The notes under the pieces: model-generated
Database searches by the model: none
What the model was told of the DNA's origin: nothing
What the model saw: only the letters and a program-made list of their open reading frames with translations
NCBI RefSeq assembly: GCF_002575655.3
Contig: NC_053039.3
Coordinates: 375,697,633-375,761,632, forward strand
Direction: 5' to 3'
Source: Aegilops tauschii subsp. strangulata
Taxonomy: Eukaryota; Streptophyta; Magnoliopsida; Poales; Poaceae
DNA length: 64,000 nucleotides
Translations under genes and position numbers: made by a program
Part shown: positions 31,531 through 43,760 of the stretch, in pieces
Layout of the letters: the number at the start of each line of letters is the position of its first letter
Position numbering within the stretch: position 1 is the first letter of the stretch

Positions 31531-31986
31531 GTAATATGCATATAAAGGAGGAACATCTTCAAAGTCTCAGTTTTGGACAAATCAGGAAGATTAATTGTGT
31601 GACCCGGTGTTTGCAACAATCATAACCCGACATCTATAAACGTTCATGACCCGGGATCATCAGTTTTTATAACCCGGATGGTTCCACATTTTCAAACCGG
31701 CTGAATATCAGTTGAATATTTGAAGACCAATATTTTTGTCAAATCAGAGCATTGAAGGCCGATTCAAATGGATTCTTTATTTACAATATTTCTTCTACAA
31801 GCAAATTGATTATGAAGTTGGTTAATGGACCCGGATTTTCTAGAAGGAAATGACAAGGAGTTAAGGATGATCAGGTGCCGGCTTACAAGAATTTTTAACC
31901 CGGAACACAATCTGTCAAATTTGTTCTTGTGTTTGTTTTACAGGATCAATTTAACATGGATAAATGCAAATTAAACTGGGGGCTAA

Positions 31987-32198
31987 TGTCGGGGATATAC
32001 CCCACGGCGTAACTCGGCCGGAAGTATAACCCGGCCGGACTTGGCGACTCACTATGAGTAATGACCTGCCCTGACTGGACGACTCACTAAGTGACCCGCC
32101 CGAGCCTGGTGACTCATGGGTGACCCGGCGAGCGGGTCAGAGGAACGACAAGACCCGGTGGCCCAGAAGGCGGTTTATGGAAGGCCGGTTCATGTTAT
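31987..32198 (+). repeat. E4 3' LTR, left part
   Basis: 212 bp starting TGTCGGGGATATACC; matches 23681-23885 and stops at the E6 insertion (GTTAT 32194-32198). It contains a few extra bases (ATGAGT) relative to the 5' LTR. Confidence 0.93.
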
Positions 32199-33909
32199 TG
32201 AAGGAAATATGCCCTAGAGGCAATAATAAAGTATTATATATTTCCTTATATCATGATAAATGTTTATTATTCATGCTAGAATTGTATTAACCGGAAACAT
32301 AATACATGTGTGAATACATAGACAAACAGAGTGTCACTAGTATGCCTCTACTTGACTAGCTCGTTAATCAAAGATGGTTATGTTTCCTAGCCATATACAT
32401 GAGTTGTCATTTGATTAACGGGATCACCTCATTAGGAGAGTGACGTGATTGACTTGACCCATTCCGTTAGCTTAGCACCCGATCGTTTAGTATGTTGCTA
32501 TTGCTTTCTTCATGACTTATACATGTTCCTATGACTATGAGATTATGCAACTCCCGTTTACCGGAGGAACACTTTGTGTGCTACCAAACGTCACAACGTA
32601 AATGGGTGATTATAAAGGTGCTCTACAGGTGTCTCCAAAGGTACTTGTTGGGTTGGCGTATTTCGAGATTAGGATTTGTCACTCCAATTGTCGGAGAGGT
32701 ATCTCTGGGCCCACTCGGTAATGCACATCACTATAAGCCTTGCAAGCATTGTGACTAATGAGTTAGTTGCGGGATGATGTGTTACGGAACGAGTAAAGAG
32801 ACTTGCCGGTAACGAGATTGAACTAGGTATCGAGATACCGACGATCAAATCTCGGACAAGTAACATACCGGTGACAAAGGGAACAACGTATGTTGTTATG
32901 CGGTCTGACCGATAAAGATCTTCGTAGAATATGTGGGAGCCAATATGGGCATCCAGGTCCCGCTATTTGTTATTGACCGGAGACGTGTCTCGGTCATGTC
33001 TACATAGTTCTCGAACCCGTAGGATCCGCACGCTTAACGTTACGATGACAGTTTTATTGAGTTTTGATGTACCGAAGGAGTTCAGAGTCCCGGATGAGAT
33101 CGGGGATATGAAAAGGAGTCTCAAAATGGTCGAGACGTAAAAATCGATATATTGGACGACTATATTCGGACTTCGGAAAGGTTCTGAGTGATTCGGGAAT
33201 TTTTCGGAGTACCGGAGAGTTACAGGAATTCGTATTGGGCCTTAATGGGCCATACGGGAAAGGAGAGAAAGGCCTCAAAAGGTGTCCGCACCCCTCCCCA
33301 TGGTCTGGTCCGAATTGGACTAGGGAAGGGGGGGCGCACCCTTCCTTCTTTCTCCTTCCCCCTTCCCTTCTCCTACTCCCACAAGGAAAGGAGGAGTCCT
33401 ACTCCCGGTGGGAGTAGGACTCCCCCCTATGGCGCGCCTCTCCTCTTGGCTGGCTGCCTCCCCCTTGCTCCTTTATATACGGGGGCAGGGGGGCACCCCA
33501 GAGACACAACAATTGATCCTTGAGATCTCTTAGCCGTGTGCGGTGCCCCCCTCCACCATATTACACCTCGATAATACCGTTGCGGAGCTTAGGCGAAGCC
33601 CTGCGTCGGTGGAACATCATCATCGTCACCACGCCGTCGTGCTGACGAAACTCTCCCTCAACACTCGGCTGGATCGGAGTTCGAGGGACGTCATCGAGCT
33701 GAACGTGTGTAGAACTCGGAGGTGCTGTACGTTCGGTACTTGATCGGTCGGATCGTGAAGACGTACGACTACATCAACCGCGTTGTGATAACGCTTCCGC
33801 TGTCGGTCTACGAGGGTACGTGGACAACACTCTCCCCTCTCGTTGCTATGCATCACCATGATCTTGCGTGTGCGTAGGAAATTTTTTGAAATTACTACGT
33901 TCCCCAACA
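32199..33909 (+). repeat. E6 5' LTR
   Basis: 1711 bp, TGAAGGAAATATGCCC...GTTCCCCAACA, the terminal signature of BARE/WIS/Angela LTRs. TATA box TTTATATA near 33472-33479. Confidence 0.95.
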
Positions 33910-33910
33910 G

Positions 33911-33922
33911 TGGCATCCGAGC
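33911..33922 (+). promoter_or_regulatory. E6 primer-binding site (initiator tRNA-Met)
   Basis: TGGCATCCGAGC, one base after the LTR end; two mismatches to TGGTATCAGAGC. Confidence 0.85.
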
Positions 33923-35230
33923 CTGGTTTTATGCGTTGATGCTATGCATGAGTAGAACACAAGTGAGTTGTGGGCGATATAAGTCATACTGCTTACCAGC
34001 ATGTCATACTTTGGTTCAGCGGTATTGTGAGATGAAGCGGCCCGAACCGACATTACGCGTACGCTTACGCGAGACTGGTTTCACCGTTGGGAGCACTCGT
34101 TGCTTAAAGGTGACCGGCGGGTGTCTGTCTCTCTCACTTTAGTTGAACCGAGTGTGGCTACGCCCGGTCCTTGCAAAGGTTAAAACAGCACCAACTTGAC
34201 AAACTATCGTTGTGGTTTTGATGCGTAGGTAAGAACGGTTCTTGCTAAGCCCGTAGCAGCCACGTAAAACTTGCAACAACAAAGTAGAGGACGTCTAACT
34301 TGTTTTTGCGGGGCATGTTGTGATGTGATATGGTCAAGACATGATGTGATATAATTTGTTGTATGAGATGATCATGTTTTGTAACCGAGTTATCGGCAAC
34401 TGGCAGGAGCCATATGGTTGTCGTTTTATTGTATGCAATGCAATCGCCATGTAATGCTTTACTTTATCACTAAGCGGTAGCGATAGTTGTAGAAGCATAA
34501 GATTGACGAGACGACAACGATGCTACGATGGAGATCAAGGTGTCGCGCCGGTGACGATGGTGATCATGACGGTGCTTCGGAGATAGAGATCACAAGCACG
34601 GTGCTTCGGAGATGGAGATCACAAGCACAAGATGATGATGGCCATATCATATCACTTATATTGATTGCATGTGATGTTAATCCTTTATGCATCTTATCTT
34701 GCTTTGTTTGACGGTAGCACTATAAGATGATCCTTCACTAAATTATCAAAGTATAAGTGTTCTCCCTGAGTATGCACCGTTGCGAAAATTCTTCGTGCTG
34801 AGACACCACGTGATGATCGGGTGTGATAGGCTCTACATTCAAATACAACGGGTGCAAAATAGTTGCACACACGGAATACTCAGGTTAAACTTGACGAGCC
34901 TAGCATATAACAGATATGGCCTCGGAACACGGAGACCGAAAGGTCGAGCGTGAATCATATAGTAGATATGATCAACATAGTGATGTTCACCATTGAAACT
35001 ACTCCATCTCACGTGATGATCGGACATGGTTTAGTTGATATGGATCACGTGATCACTTAGAGGATTAGAGGGATGTCTATCTAAGTGGGAGTTCTTAAGT
35101 AATATGATTAATTGAACTTAAATTTATCATGAACTTAGTCCTGATAGTATTTTGCAAATTATGTTGTAGATCAATAGCTCGCGTTGTTGCTTCCCTATGT
35201 TTATTTTTGATATGTTCCTAGAGAAAAATT
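33923..35230. other. E6 5' untranslated leader
   Basis: About 1.3 kb between primer site and gag, a long leader as is usual in this group. Contains a small direct repeat (ACGGTGCTTCGGAGAT, 34570 and 34599). No coding signal. Confidence 0.65.
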
Positions 35231-36232
35231 ATGCTGAAAAATGTTAGTAGCAAAGATGCGGATTGGATCCGTGATCTGAGGATTATCCTCATTGTTGCAC
35301 AGAAAAATTATGTCCTTGATGCACTGCTAGGTGACAGACCTATTGCAGGAGCAGATGCAGACGTTATAAACGTTTGGCTAGCTCAATATGATGACTACTT
35401 GATAGTTTAGTGCACCATGCTTAACGGCTTAGAATCGGGACTTCAAAGACGTTTTGAACGTCATGGACCATATAAGATGTTCCAGGAGTTGAAGTTAATA
35501 TTTCAAGCAAATACCCGAGTTGAGAGATATGAAGTCTCCAACAAGTTCTATAGCTAAAAGATGGAGGAGAATCGCTCAACTAGTGAGCATGTGCTCGGAT
35601 TGTCTGGGTACTACAATCGCTTGAATCAAGTGGGAGTTAATCTTCCAGATAAAATAGTGATTGACAGAATTCTCTAGTCACCATCACCAAGTTAGTAGAA
35701 CTTCGTGATGAACTATAGTGTGCAAGGGATGACGAAAGTAATTCCCGAGCTCTTCGTGATGCTGAAATCGACGAAGGTAGAAATCAAGAAAAATATCAAG
35801 TGTTGATGGTTAACAAGACCACTAGTTTCAAGAAAAGGGCAAAAGGATAGAAAGGGGAACTTCAAGAAGAACGGCAAGCAAGTTGCTGCTCAAATGAAGA
35901 AGCCTAAGTCTAGTCCTAAGCCTAAGACTAAGTGCTTCTACTGCAAAGGGACTGGTCACTGGAAGCGGAACTACCCCAACTATTTGGTGGATAAGAAGGA
36001 TGGCAAAGTGAACAAAGGTATATTGGATATACATGTTATTGATGTGTACTTTACTAGTGTTTATAGCAACCCCTCGGTATTTGATACTGGTTCAGTTGCT
36101 AAGAGTAGTAACTCGAAACGGGAGTTACAGAATAAACAGAGACTAGTAAAAGGAGAGGTGACGATGTGTGTTGGAAGTAGTTCCAAGATTGATATGATCA
36201 TCATCGCACACTCCCTATACTTTCGGGATTAG
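35231..36232 (+). pseudogene. gag: E6 gag-protease, broken
   Basis: From ATG 35231 the frame reads a Copia gag (DWIRDLRIILIVAQKNYVLD, LNGLESGLQRRFE, STSEHVLGLSGYYNRLNQ) interrupted by several stops. A frame at 35894-36232 holds the zinc knuckle CFYCKGTGHWKRNY, in which the last Cys of CX2CX4HX4C has become Tyr. It also holds the protease active site FDTGS near residue 60. Gag would package the RNA; the damaged knuckle and stops make it non-functional. Confidence 0.82.
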
Positions 36233-38965
36233 TGTTGAAACTAAATAAGTGTTATTTGGTGTTTGCGTTGAGCATGAATATGATTTGATCATGTTTATTG
36301 CAATACGGTTATTCATTTAAGTTAGAGAACAATTGTTGTTCTGTTTACATGAATAAAAACCTTCTATGGTCATACACACCAACGAAAATGGTTTGTTGGA
36401 TCTCGATCGTAGTGATACACATATTCATAATAATGAAGCCAAAAGATGCAAAATTAATAATGATAGTGCAACTTATTTGTGGCACTGCCGTTTAGGTCAT
36501 ATCGGTGTAAAGCGCATAAAGAAACTCCATACTGATGGACTTTTGGAACCACTTGATTATGAATCACTTGTTACTTGCGAACCGTGCCTCATGGGCAAGA
36601 TGACTTAAACACCATTCTCCGGAACTATGGAGAGAGCAACAGATTTGTTGGAAATCATACATACAGATGTATGTGGTCCGATGAATGTTGAGGCTCGTGG
36701 CGGATATCGTTATTTTCTCACCTTCACAGATGATTTAAGCAGATATGGGTATATCTACTTAATGAAACAAGAGTCTGAAACATTTGAAAAGTTCATATAA
36801 TTTCAGAGTGAATCAGAAAATCATCGTAACAAGAAAATAAAGTTTCTACGATCTGATCGTGGAGAGGAGTATTTAAGTTACGAGTTTGGCCTTCAGTTAA
36901 AACAATGTGAAATAGTTTCACTACTCACGCCACCTGGAACACCACAGCATAATGGTGTGTCCGAACGTCATAACCGTACTTTATTGGATATAGTGCACTC
37001 TATGATGTTTCTTACCGATTTACCACTATAGTTTTGGGGTTATGCATTAGAGACAGCTGCATTCACAAAAAAGGGACACCATCGAAATCCGTTGAGACGA
37101 CGCCTTATGAACTGTGGTTTGGCAAGAAACCAAAGTTGTCGTTTCTTAAAGTTTGGGGTTGCGATGCTTATGTGAAAAGGTTTCATCCTGATAAGCTCAA
37201 GCCCAAATCGGAGAAATGTGTCTTCATAGGATACCCAAAGGAGACAGTTGGGTACACCTTCTTCACAGATCCGAAGGCAAGACATTCGTTGCTTAGTATG
37301 GATCCTTTCCAGAGAAGGAGTTTCTCTCGAAAGAAGTGAGTGGGAGGAAAGTAGAACTTGATGAGGTAACTGTACCTGCTCCCTTATTGAAAAGTAGTTC
37401 ATCACAGAAATCTGTTCCTGTGACTCCTACACCAATTAGTGAGGAAGTTAATGATGATGATCATGTAACTTCAGATCAAGTTACTACCAAACCTCGTAGG
37501 TAAACCAGAGTAAGATCCGCACCAGAGTGGTACGGTAATCCTGTTCTGGATGTTATGTTACTAGACCATGACGAACCTACGAACTATGAAGAAGCGATGG
37601 TGAGCCCAGATTCCGCAAAATGGCTTGAAGCCATGAAATCTGAGATGAGATCCATGTATGAAGAACAAAGTATGGACTTTGGTTGACTTGCCCGATGATC
37701 GGCGAGCCATTGAGATTAAATGGATCTTCAAGAGGAAGACGGACGCTGATAGTAGTGTTACTATCTACAAAGCTAGAATTGTCAAGGTTTTCGACAAGTT
37801 CAAAGAGTTGACTATGATAAGAGTTTCTCACTCGTATCTATGCTTAAGTCTATCTGAATCATGTTAGCGACTGCCGCATTTTATGAAATATGGCAAATGG
37901 ATAAACAAAACTGCATTCCTTAATGGATTCATTAAAGAAGAGTTGTATATGATGCAACCAGAAGGTTTTGTCAATCCTAAAGGTGCTAACAAAATATGCA
38001 AGCTCCAGCGATCCATCTATGGACTGGTGCAAGCATCTCGGAGTTGGAATATACACTTTGATAAGTTGATCAAAGGATATAGTGTTATACAGACTTGCGG
38101 TGAAGCCTGTATTTACAAGAAAGTGAGTGGGAGCACTACAGCATTTCTGATAAGTATATGTGAATGACATATTGTTGATCGGAAATAATGTAGAATTATT
38201 CTGCAAAGCATAAAGGAGTGTTTGAAAGGAGTTTTTCAAAGAAAGACCTCGGTGAAGCTGCTTACATATTGAGCATCAAGATCTATAGAGATAGATGAAG
38301 ACGCTTGATAAGTTTTTTCAATGAGTACATACCTTAACAAGATTTTGAAGTAGTTCAAAATAGAACAGTCAAAGAAAGAGTTCTTGCCTGTGTTACAAGG
38401 TGTGAAATTGAGTAAAGACTCAAAGCCTGACCACGGCAAAAGATAGAAAGAGAATGAAAGTCATTCCCTATGCCTTGGCCATAGGTTCTATAAAGTATGC
38501 CATGCTGTATACCAGATCTATTGTATACCCTACACTGATTTTGGCAAGGGAGTACAATAGTGATCTAGGAGTAGATCACTGGACAGCGGTCAAAATTATC
38601 CTTAGTGGAATAAGGATATGTTTCTCGATTATGGAAGTGATAAAAGGTTCATCGTAAAGGGTTACGTCGATGCAAGTTTTGACACTAATCTAGATGACTC
38701 TAAGTCTCGGTCTAGATACATATTGAAAGTGGGAGCAATTAGCTAAGAGTAGCTCCGTGCAGAGCATTGTAGACATAGAAATTTGCAAAATACTTACGGA
38801 TCTGAATGTGACAGACCCGTTGACTAAAATTATCTCACAATCAAAACATGATCACACCTTAGTACTCTTTGGGTGTTAATCACATAGCGATGTGAACTAG
38901 ATTATTGACTCTAGTAAACCCTTTGAGTGTTGGTCACATAGAGATGTGAACTATGGGTGTTAATC
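36233..38965 (+). pseudogene. pol: E6 pol, first copy (integrase, RT, RNase H remnants)
   Basis: Order: pre-integrase zinc finger (WHCRLGH ... CEPCLMGKM, 36480-36600), integrase core (IIHTDVCGP, FLRSDRGEEYLS, GVSERHNRT), integrase C-terminal part (YELWFGKKPKLSFLKVWGCD), RT (SPDSAKWLEAMKSEM, then ICKLQRSIYGL) and late pol fragments. Stops occur at 36606, 36798 and 37030 and there are many frameshifts. The RT catalytic motif at 38157-38168 reads YVND instead of YVDD. The segment ends in 3' non-coding repeats and is followed directly by a second copy of itself. Confidence 0.85.
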
Positions 38966-38972
38966 ACATGGC

Positions 38973-41350
38973 GAGGTGACGATGTGTGTTGGAAGTAGTT
39001 CCAAGAAACTCCATGCTGATGGGCTTTTGGAATCACTTGATTATGAATCACTTGATACTTGCGAACCATGCCTCATGGGCAAGATGACTAAGACTCCGTT
39101 CTCCGGAACAATGGAGCGAACAACTGACTTATTGGAAATAATACATACTGATGTATGCGATCCGAAGAGTGTTGAGGCTCGCGGCGGGTATCGTTATTTT
39201 CTGACCTTCACAGATGATTTGAGCAGATATGGGTATATCTACTTGATGAAACACAAGTCTGAAACATTTGAAAAGTTCAAAGAATTTCAGAGTGAAGTGG
39301 AAAATCATCGTGACAAGAAAATAAGGTTTCTACGATCTGATCACGGAGACAAATATTTGAGTTACGAGTTTGGTCTTCAATTAAAACAATGTGGAATAGT
39401 TTCACAAATTCGTGCCACCTGGAACACCACAGCATAAGGGTGTGTCCGAACGTCATAACCGTACTTTATTGGATATAGTGCAATCTATGATGTCTCTTAC
39501 CAATTTACCACTATCGTTTTGGGGTTATGCATTAGAGACAGCTACATTCACGTTAAATAGGGCACCATCAAAATCCGTTGAGACAACGCCTTATGAACTG
39601 TGGTTTGGCAAGAAACCAAAGTTGTCGTTTCTTAAAGTTTGGGGTTGCGATGCTTATGTGAAAAAGTTTCATCCTGATAAGCTCAAACCCAAATCGGAGA
39701 AATGTGTCTTCATAGGATACCCAAAGGAGACAGTTGGGTACACCTTCTATCACAGATCCGAAGGCAAGACATTCGTTGCTTAGTATGGATCCTTTCTAGA
39801 GAAGGAGTTTCTCTCGAAAGAAGTGAGTGGGAGGAAAGTAGAACTTGATGAGGTAACTGTACCTGCTCCCTTATTGGAAAGTAGTTCATCACAGAAATCT
39901 GTTCCTGTGACTCCTACACCAATTAGTGAGGAAGTTAATGATGATGATCATGGAACTTCAGATCAAGTTATTACTGAACCTCGTAGGTCAACCAGAGTAA
40001 GATCCGCACCAGAGTGGTACGGTAATCCTGTTCTGGAGGTTATGTTACTAGACCATGACAAACCTACGAACTATGAAGAAGCGATGGTGAGCCCAGATTC
40101 CGCAAAATGGCTTGAGGCCATGAAATCTGAGATGAGATCCATGTATAAGAACAAAGTGTGGACTTTGGGTGACTTTCCCGATGATCGGCAAGCAATTGAG
40201 AATAAATGGATCGTCAAGAGGAAGATGGACGCTGATAGTAGTGTTACTATCTACAAAGCTAGAATCGTCGCAAAAAGGTTTTTCGACAAGTTCAAGGTGT
40301 TGACTACGATGAGAGTTTCTCACTCGTATCTATGCTTAAGTCTGTCTGAATCATGTTAGCAATTGCCGAATTTTATGAAATATGGCAAATGGATAAACAA
40401 AACTGCATCCTTAATGGATTTATTAAAGAAGAGTTGTATATGATACAACCAGAAGGTTTTGTCAATCCTAAAGGTGCTAACAAAATATGCAAGCTCCAGC
40501 GATCCATCTATGGACTGGTGCAAGTATCTCGGAGTTGGAATATACGCTTTGATAAGTTGATCAAAGGATATAGTTTTATACAGACTTGCGGTGAAGCCTG
40601 TATTTACAAGAAAGTGAGTGGGAGCACTACAACATTTCTGATAAGTATATGTGAATGACATATTGTTGATCGGAAATAATGTAGAATTATTCTGCAAAGC
40701 ATAAAGGAGTGTTTGAAAGGAGTTTTTTTCAAAGAAAGACCTCGGTGAAGCTGCTTACATATTGAGCATCAAGATCTATAGAGATAGATCAAGACGCTTG
40801 ATAAGTTTTTATGAGTACATACCTTAACAAGATTTTGAAGTAGTTCAAAATGGAACAGTCAAAGAAAGAGTTCTTGCCTGTGTTACAAGGTATGAAATTG
40901 AGTAAGACTCAAAGCCCGACCACGGCAGAAGATAGAAAGAGAATGAAAGTCATTCCCTATGCCTCGGCCATAGGTTCTATAAAGTATGCCATGCTGTGTA
41001 CCAGATCTATTGTATACCCTACACTGATTTTGGCAAGGGAGTACAATAGTGATCTAGGAGTAGATCACTGGACAGCGGTCAAAATTATCCTTAGTGGAAT
41101 AAGGATATGTTTCTCGATTATGGAAGTGACAAAAGGTTCGTCGTAAAGGGTTACGTCGATGCAAGTTTTGACACTAAATCTAGATGACTCTAAGTCTCGG
41201 TCTAGATACATATTGAAAGTGGGAGCAATTAGCTAGAGTAGCTCCGTGCAGAGCATTGTAGACATAGATATTTGCAAAATACTTACGGATCTGAATGTGA
41301 CAGACCCGTTGACTAAAATTATCTCACAATCAAAACATGATCACACCTTA
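38973..41350 (+). pseudogene. pol: E6 pol, second copy (duplicated)
   Basis: Repeats the first copy from GAGGTGACGATGTGTGTTGG (36155 and 38973) onward. After TTCCAAG (39005) it jumps to the equivalent of 36522, so it lacks 334 bp including the WHCRLGH half of the integrase zinc finger. The integrase core is less damaged here: 38976-39437 reads through HTDVCDP and FLRSDHGDKYLS, and 39412-39783 carries GVSERHNRT. The RT motif at 40648-40659 is again YVND. Copies differ by scattered substitutions and small indels. Confidence 0.88.
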
Positions 41351-41616
41351 GTACTCTTTGGGTGTTAATCACATAGCGATGTGAACTAGATTATTGACTC
41401 TAGTAACCCTTTGAGTGTTGGTCACATAGAGATGTGAACTATGGGTGTTAATCACATAGTGATGTGAACTAGATTATTGACTCTAGTAAACCCTTTTGAG
41501 TGTTGGTCACATAGAGATGTGAACTATGGGTGTTAATCACATGATGATGTGAATTATTGATGTTAAATCACATGGCGATGTGAACTAGATTATTGACTCT
41601 AGTGCAAGTGGGAGAC
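41351..41616. repeat. E6 3' non-coding repeats and polypurine tract
   Basis: GATGTGAACTAGATTATTGA with CTCTAGTAAACCC and GTGTTGGTCACATAGAGATG recurs with small changes at 41371-41460 and 41457-41540; a shorter variant follows. The same units end the first pol copy (38880-38970). The tract CAAGTGGGAGAC (41605-41616) abuts the 3' LTR. Confidence 0.85.
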
Positions 41617-43321
41617 TTAAGGAAATATGCCCTAGAGGCAATAATAAAGTATTATTTATTTCCTTGTATCATGATAAATGTTTATTATTCATGCTAGAAT
41701 TGTATTAACCGGAAACATAATACATGTGTGAATATATAGACAAACAGAGTGTCACTAGTATGCCTCTACTTGACTAGCTCGTTAATCAAAGATGGTTATG
41801 TTTCCTAGCCATAGACATAAGTTGTAATTTGATTAACGAGATCACCTCATTAGGAGAATGACGTGATTGACTTGACCCATTCCGTTAGCTTAGCACTCGA
41901 TCGTTTAGTATGTTGCTATTGCTTTCTTCATGACTTATGCATGTTCCTATGACTATGAGATTATGCAACTCCCGTTTACCGGAGGAACACTTTGTGTGCT
42001 ACAAAACGTCACAACGTAAATGGGTGATTATAAAGGTGCTCTACAGGTGTCTCCAAAGGTACTTGTTGGGGTGGCGTATTTCGAGATTAGGATTTGTCAC
42101 TCCAATTGTCGGAGAGGTATCTCTGGGCCCACTCGGTAATGCACATCACTATAAGCCTTGCAAGCATTGTGACTAATGAGTTAGTTGCGGGATGATGTAT
42201 TACGGAACGAGTAAAGAGACTTGCCGGTAAAGAGATTGAACTAGGTATCGAGATACCGACGATCAAATCTCGGGCAAGTAACATACCGGTGACAAAGGGA
42301 ACAACGTATGTTGTTATGCGGTCTGACCGATAAAGATCTTCGTAGAATATGTGGGAGCCAATATGGGCATCCAGGTCCCGCTATTGGTTATTGACCGGAA
42401 ACGTGTCTCGGTCATGTCTACATAGTTCTCGAACCCGTAAAAATCGATATACCGTTACGATGACAGTTTTATTGAGTTTTGATGTACCGAAGGAGTTCGG
42501 AGTCCCGGATGAGATCGGGGATATGACGAGGAGTCTCGAAATGGTCGAGACGTAAAAATCGATATATTGGACGACTATATTCAGACTTCGGAAAGGTTCC
42601 GAATGATTCGGGTATTTTTTGGAGTACCGGAGAGTTACGGGAATTCGTATTGGGCCTTAATGGGCCATACGGGAAAGGAGAGAAAGGCCTCAAAAGGTGG
42701 CCGCACCCTCCCCATGGTCTGGTCCGAATTGGACTACGGAAGGGGGGCGCACCCTTCCTTCTTTCTCCTTCCCCCTTCCCTTCTCCTACTCCCACAAGGA
42801 AAGGAGGAGTCCTACTCCCGGTGGGAGTAGGACTCCCCCCTATGGCGCGCCTCTCCTCTTGGCCGGCTGCCTCCCCCTTGCTCCTTTATATACGGGGGCA
42901 GGGGGCACCCCAGAGACACAACAATTGATCCTTGAGATCTCTTAGCCGTGTGCGGTGCCCCCCTCCACCATATTACACCTCGATAATACCGTTGCGGAGC
43001 TTAGGCGAAGCCCTGCATCGGTGGAACATCATCATCGTCACCACGCCGTCGTGCTGACGAAACTCTCCCTCAACACTCGGCTGGATCGGAGTTCGAGGGA
43101 CGTCATCGAGCTGAACGTGTGTAGAACTCGGAGGTGCCGTACGTTCGGTACTTGATTGGTCGGATCGTGAAGACGTACGACTACATCAACCGCGTTGTGA
43201 TAACGCTTCCGCTGTCGGTCTACGAGGGTACGTGGACAACACTCTCCCCTCTCGTTGCTATGCATCACCATGATCTTGCGTGTTCGTAGGAATTTTTTTG
43301 AAATTACTACGTTCCCCAACA
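41617..43321 (+). repeat. E6 3' LTR
   Basis: 1705 bp; the first dinucleotide is TT instead of TG; ends CCCCAACA. Differs from the 5' LTR by scattered substitutions, denser near the 5' end, and by one replaced patch at 42436-42451. Confidence 0.95.
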
Positions 43322-43326
43322 GTTAT

Positions 43327-43755
43327 GGTGGGCCGGTTTATGAGGAAAGCACAAGGAATATTCTCCTACAAAGGAAGCAAGACTAGGACTCCACTTGTAA
43401 TAGAGTAATCCTAATCCAAGTAGGACTAGTCATGTAAACTACCCCTTCAACATATATAAGGAGGGGCAGGGCACCCCAAAAAAGTAAGAAAATAATCTCT
43501 AAGGCTAGACACAACTAGGAGAGCCGGTTTACGGCGACTCCCTCATGAGCATAATGACACCTAGCCACAAACAGCATGCAGGGCTATTACCGGATGATGT
43601 TTCCCGGGGCCCGAAGCTGTCTAAATCCTTGTCTTGTGTGTTGATCCGCCTCGCGTCTCTCGATTCCGACCAACCCCTTCAAGCTACCGGATAGATGCGT
43701 TGGCCTCACGACTAAGTCCTCACACTAGGACATCTGCCGTGACAAATCCACGACA
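43327..43755 (+). repeat. E4 3' LTR, right part
   Basis: 429 bp, resuming at GGTGGGCCGGTTTATGAGG and ending CCACGACA; matches 23871-24295. The hairpin arms around the TATA box are partly lost here (ACCCCTTC, GGAGGGGC). Confidence 0.93.
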
Positions 43756-43760
43756 GTGAT

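Larger units (their letters stand above)
32199..43321 (+). mobile_element. E6: BARE/WIS/Angela-type Copia retrotransposon with an internal duplication
   Basis: TSD GTTAT at 32194-32198 and 43322-43326. LTRs 32199-33909 and 41617-43321. Primer site TGGCATCCGAGC at 33911-33922 is two bases off the initiator-Met site TGGTATCAGAGC. Polypurine tract CAAGTGGGAGAC at 41605-41616. The total of 11.1 kb exceeds the usual 8-9 kb of this group because a pol-to-3' segment is present twice (36155 to about 38970, and 38973 to about 41600). All reading frames carry stops and frameshifts. Confidence 0.93.
23681..43755 (+). mobile_element. E4: large retrotransposon derivative without retroviral genes (holds E5 and E6)
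   Basis: TSD GTGAT at 23676-23680 and 43756-43760. 5' LTR 23681-24295; 3' LTR 31987-32198 plus 43327-43755, split by E6. Primer site at 24298-24315 matches TGGCGCCCACCGTGGGGC at 16 of 18 bases; that sequence complements the 3' end of plant tRNA-Lys(CUU). Polypurine tract AAACTGGGGGCTAA at 31973-31986. The internal region, about 7.7 kb including the 2.4-kb E5, has no gag, protease, RT or integrase on either strand. It does have several local duplications and a tRNA-like sequence. It fits the LARD class, mobilised by proteins of another element. Confidence 0.9.
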
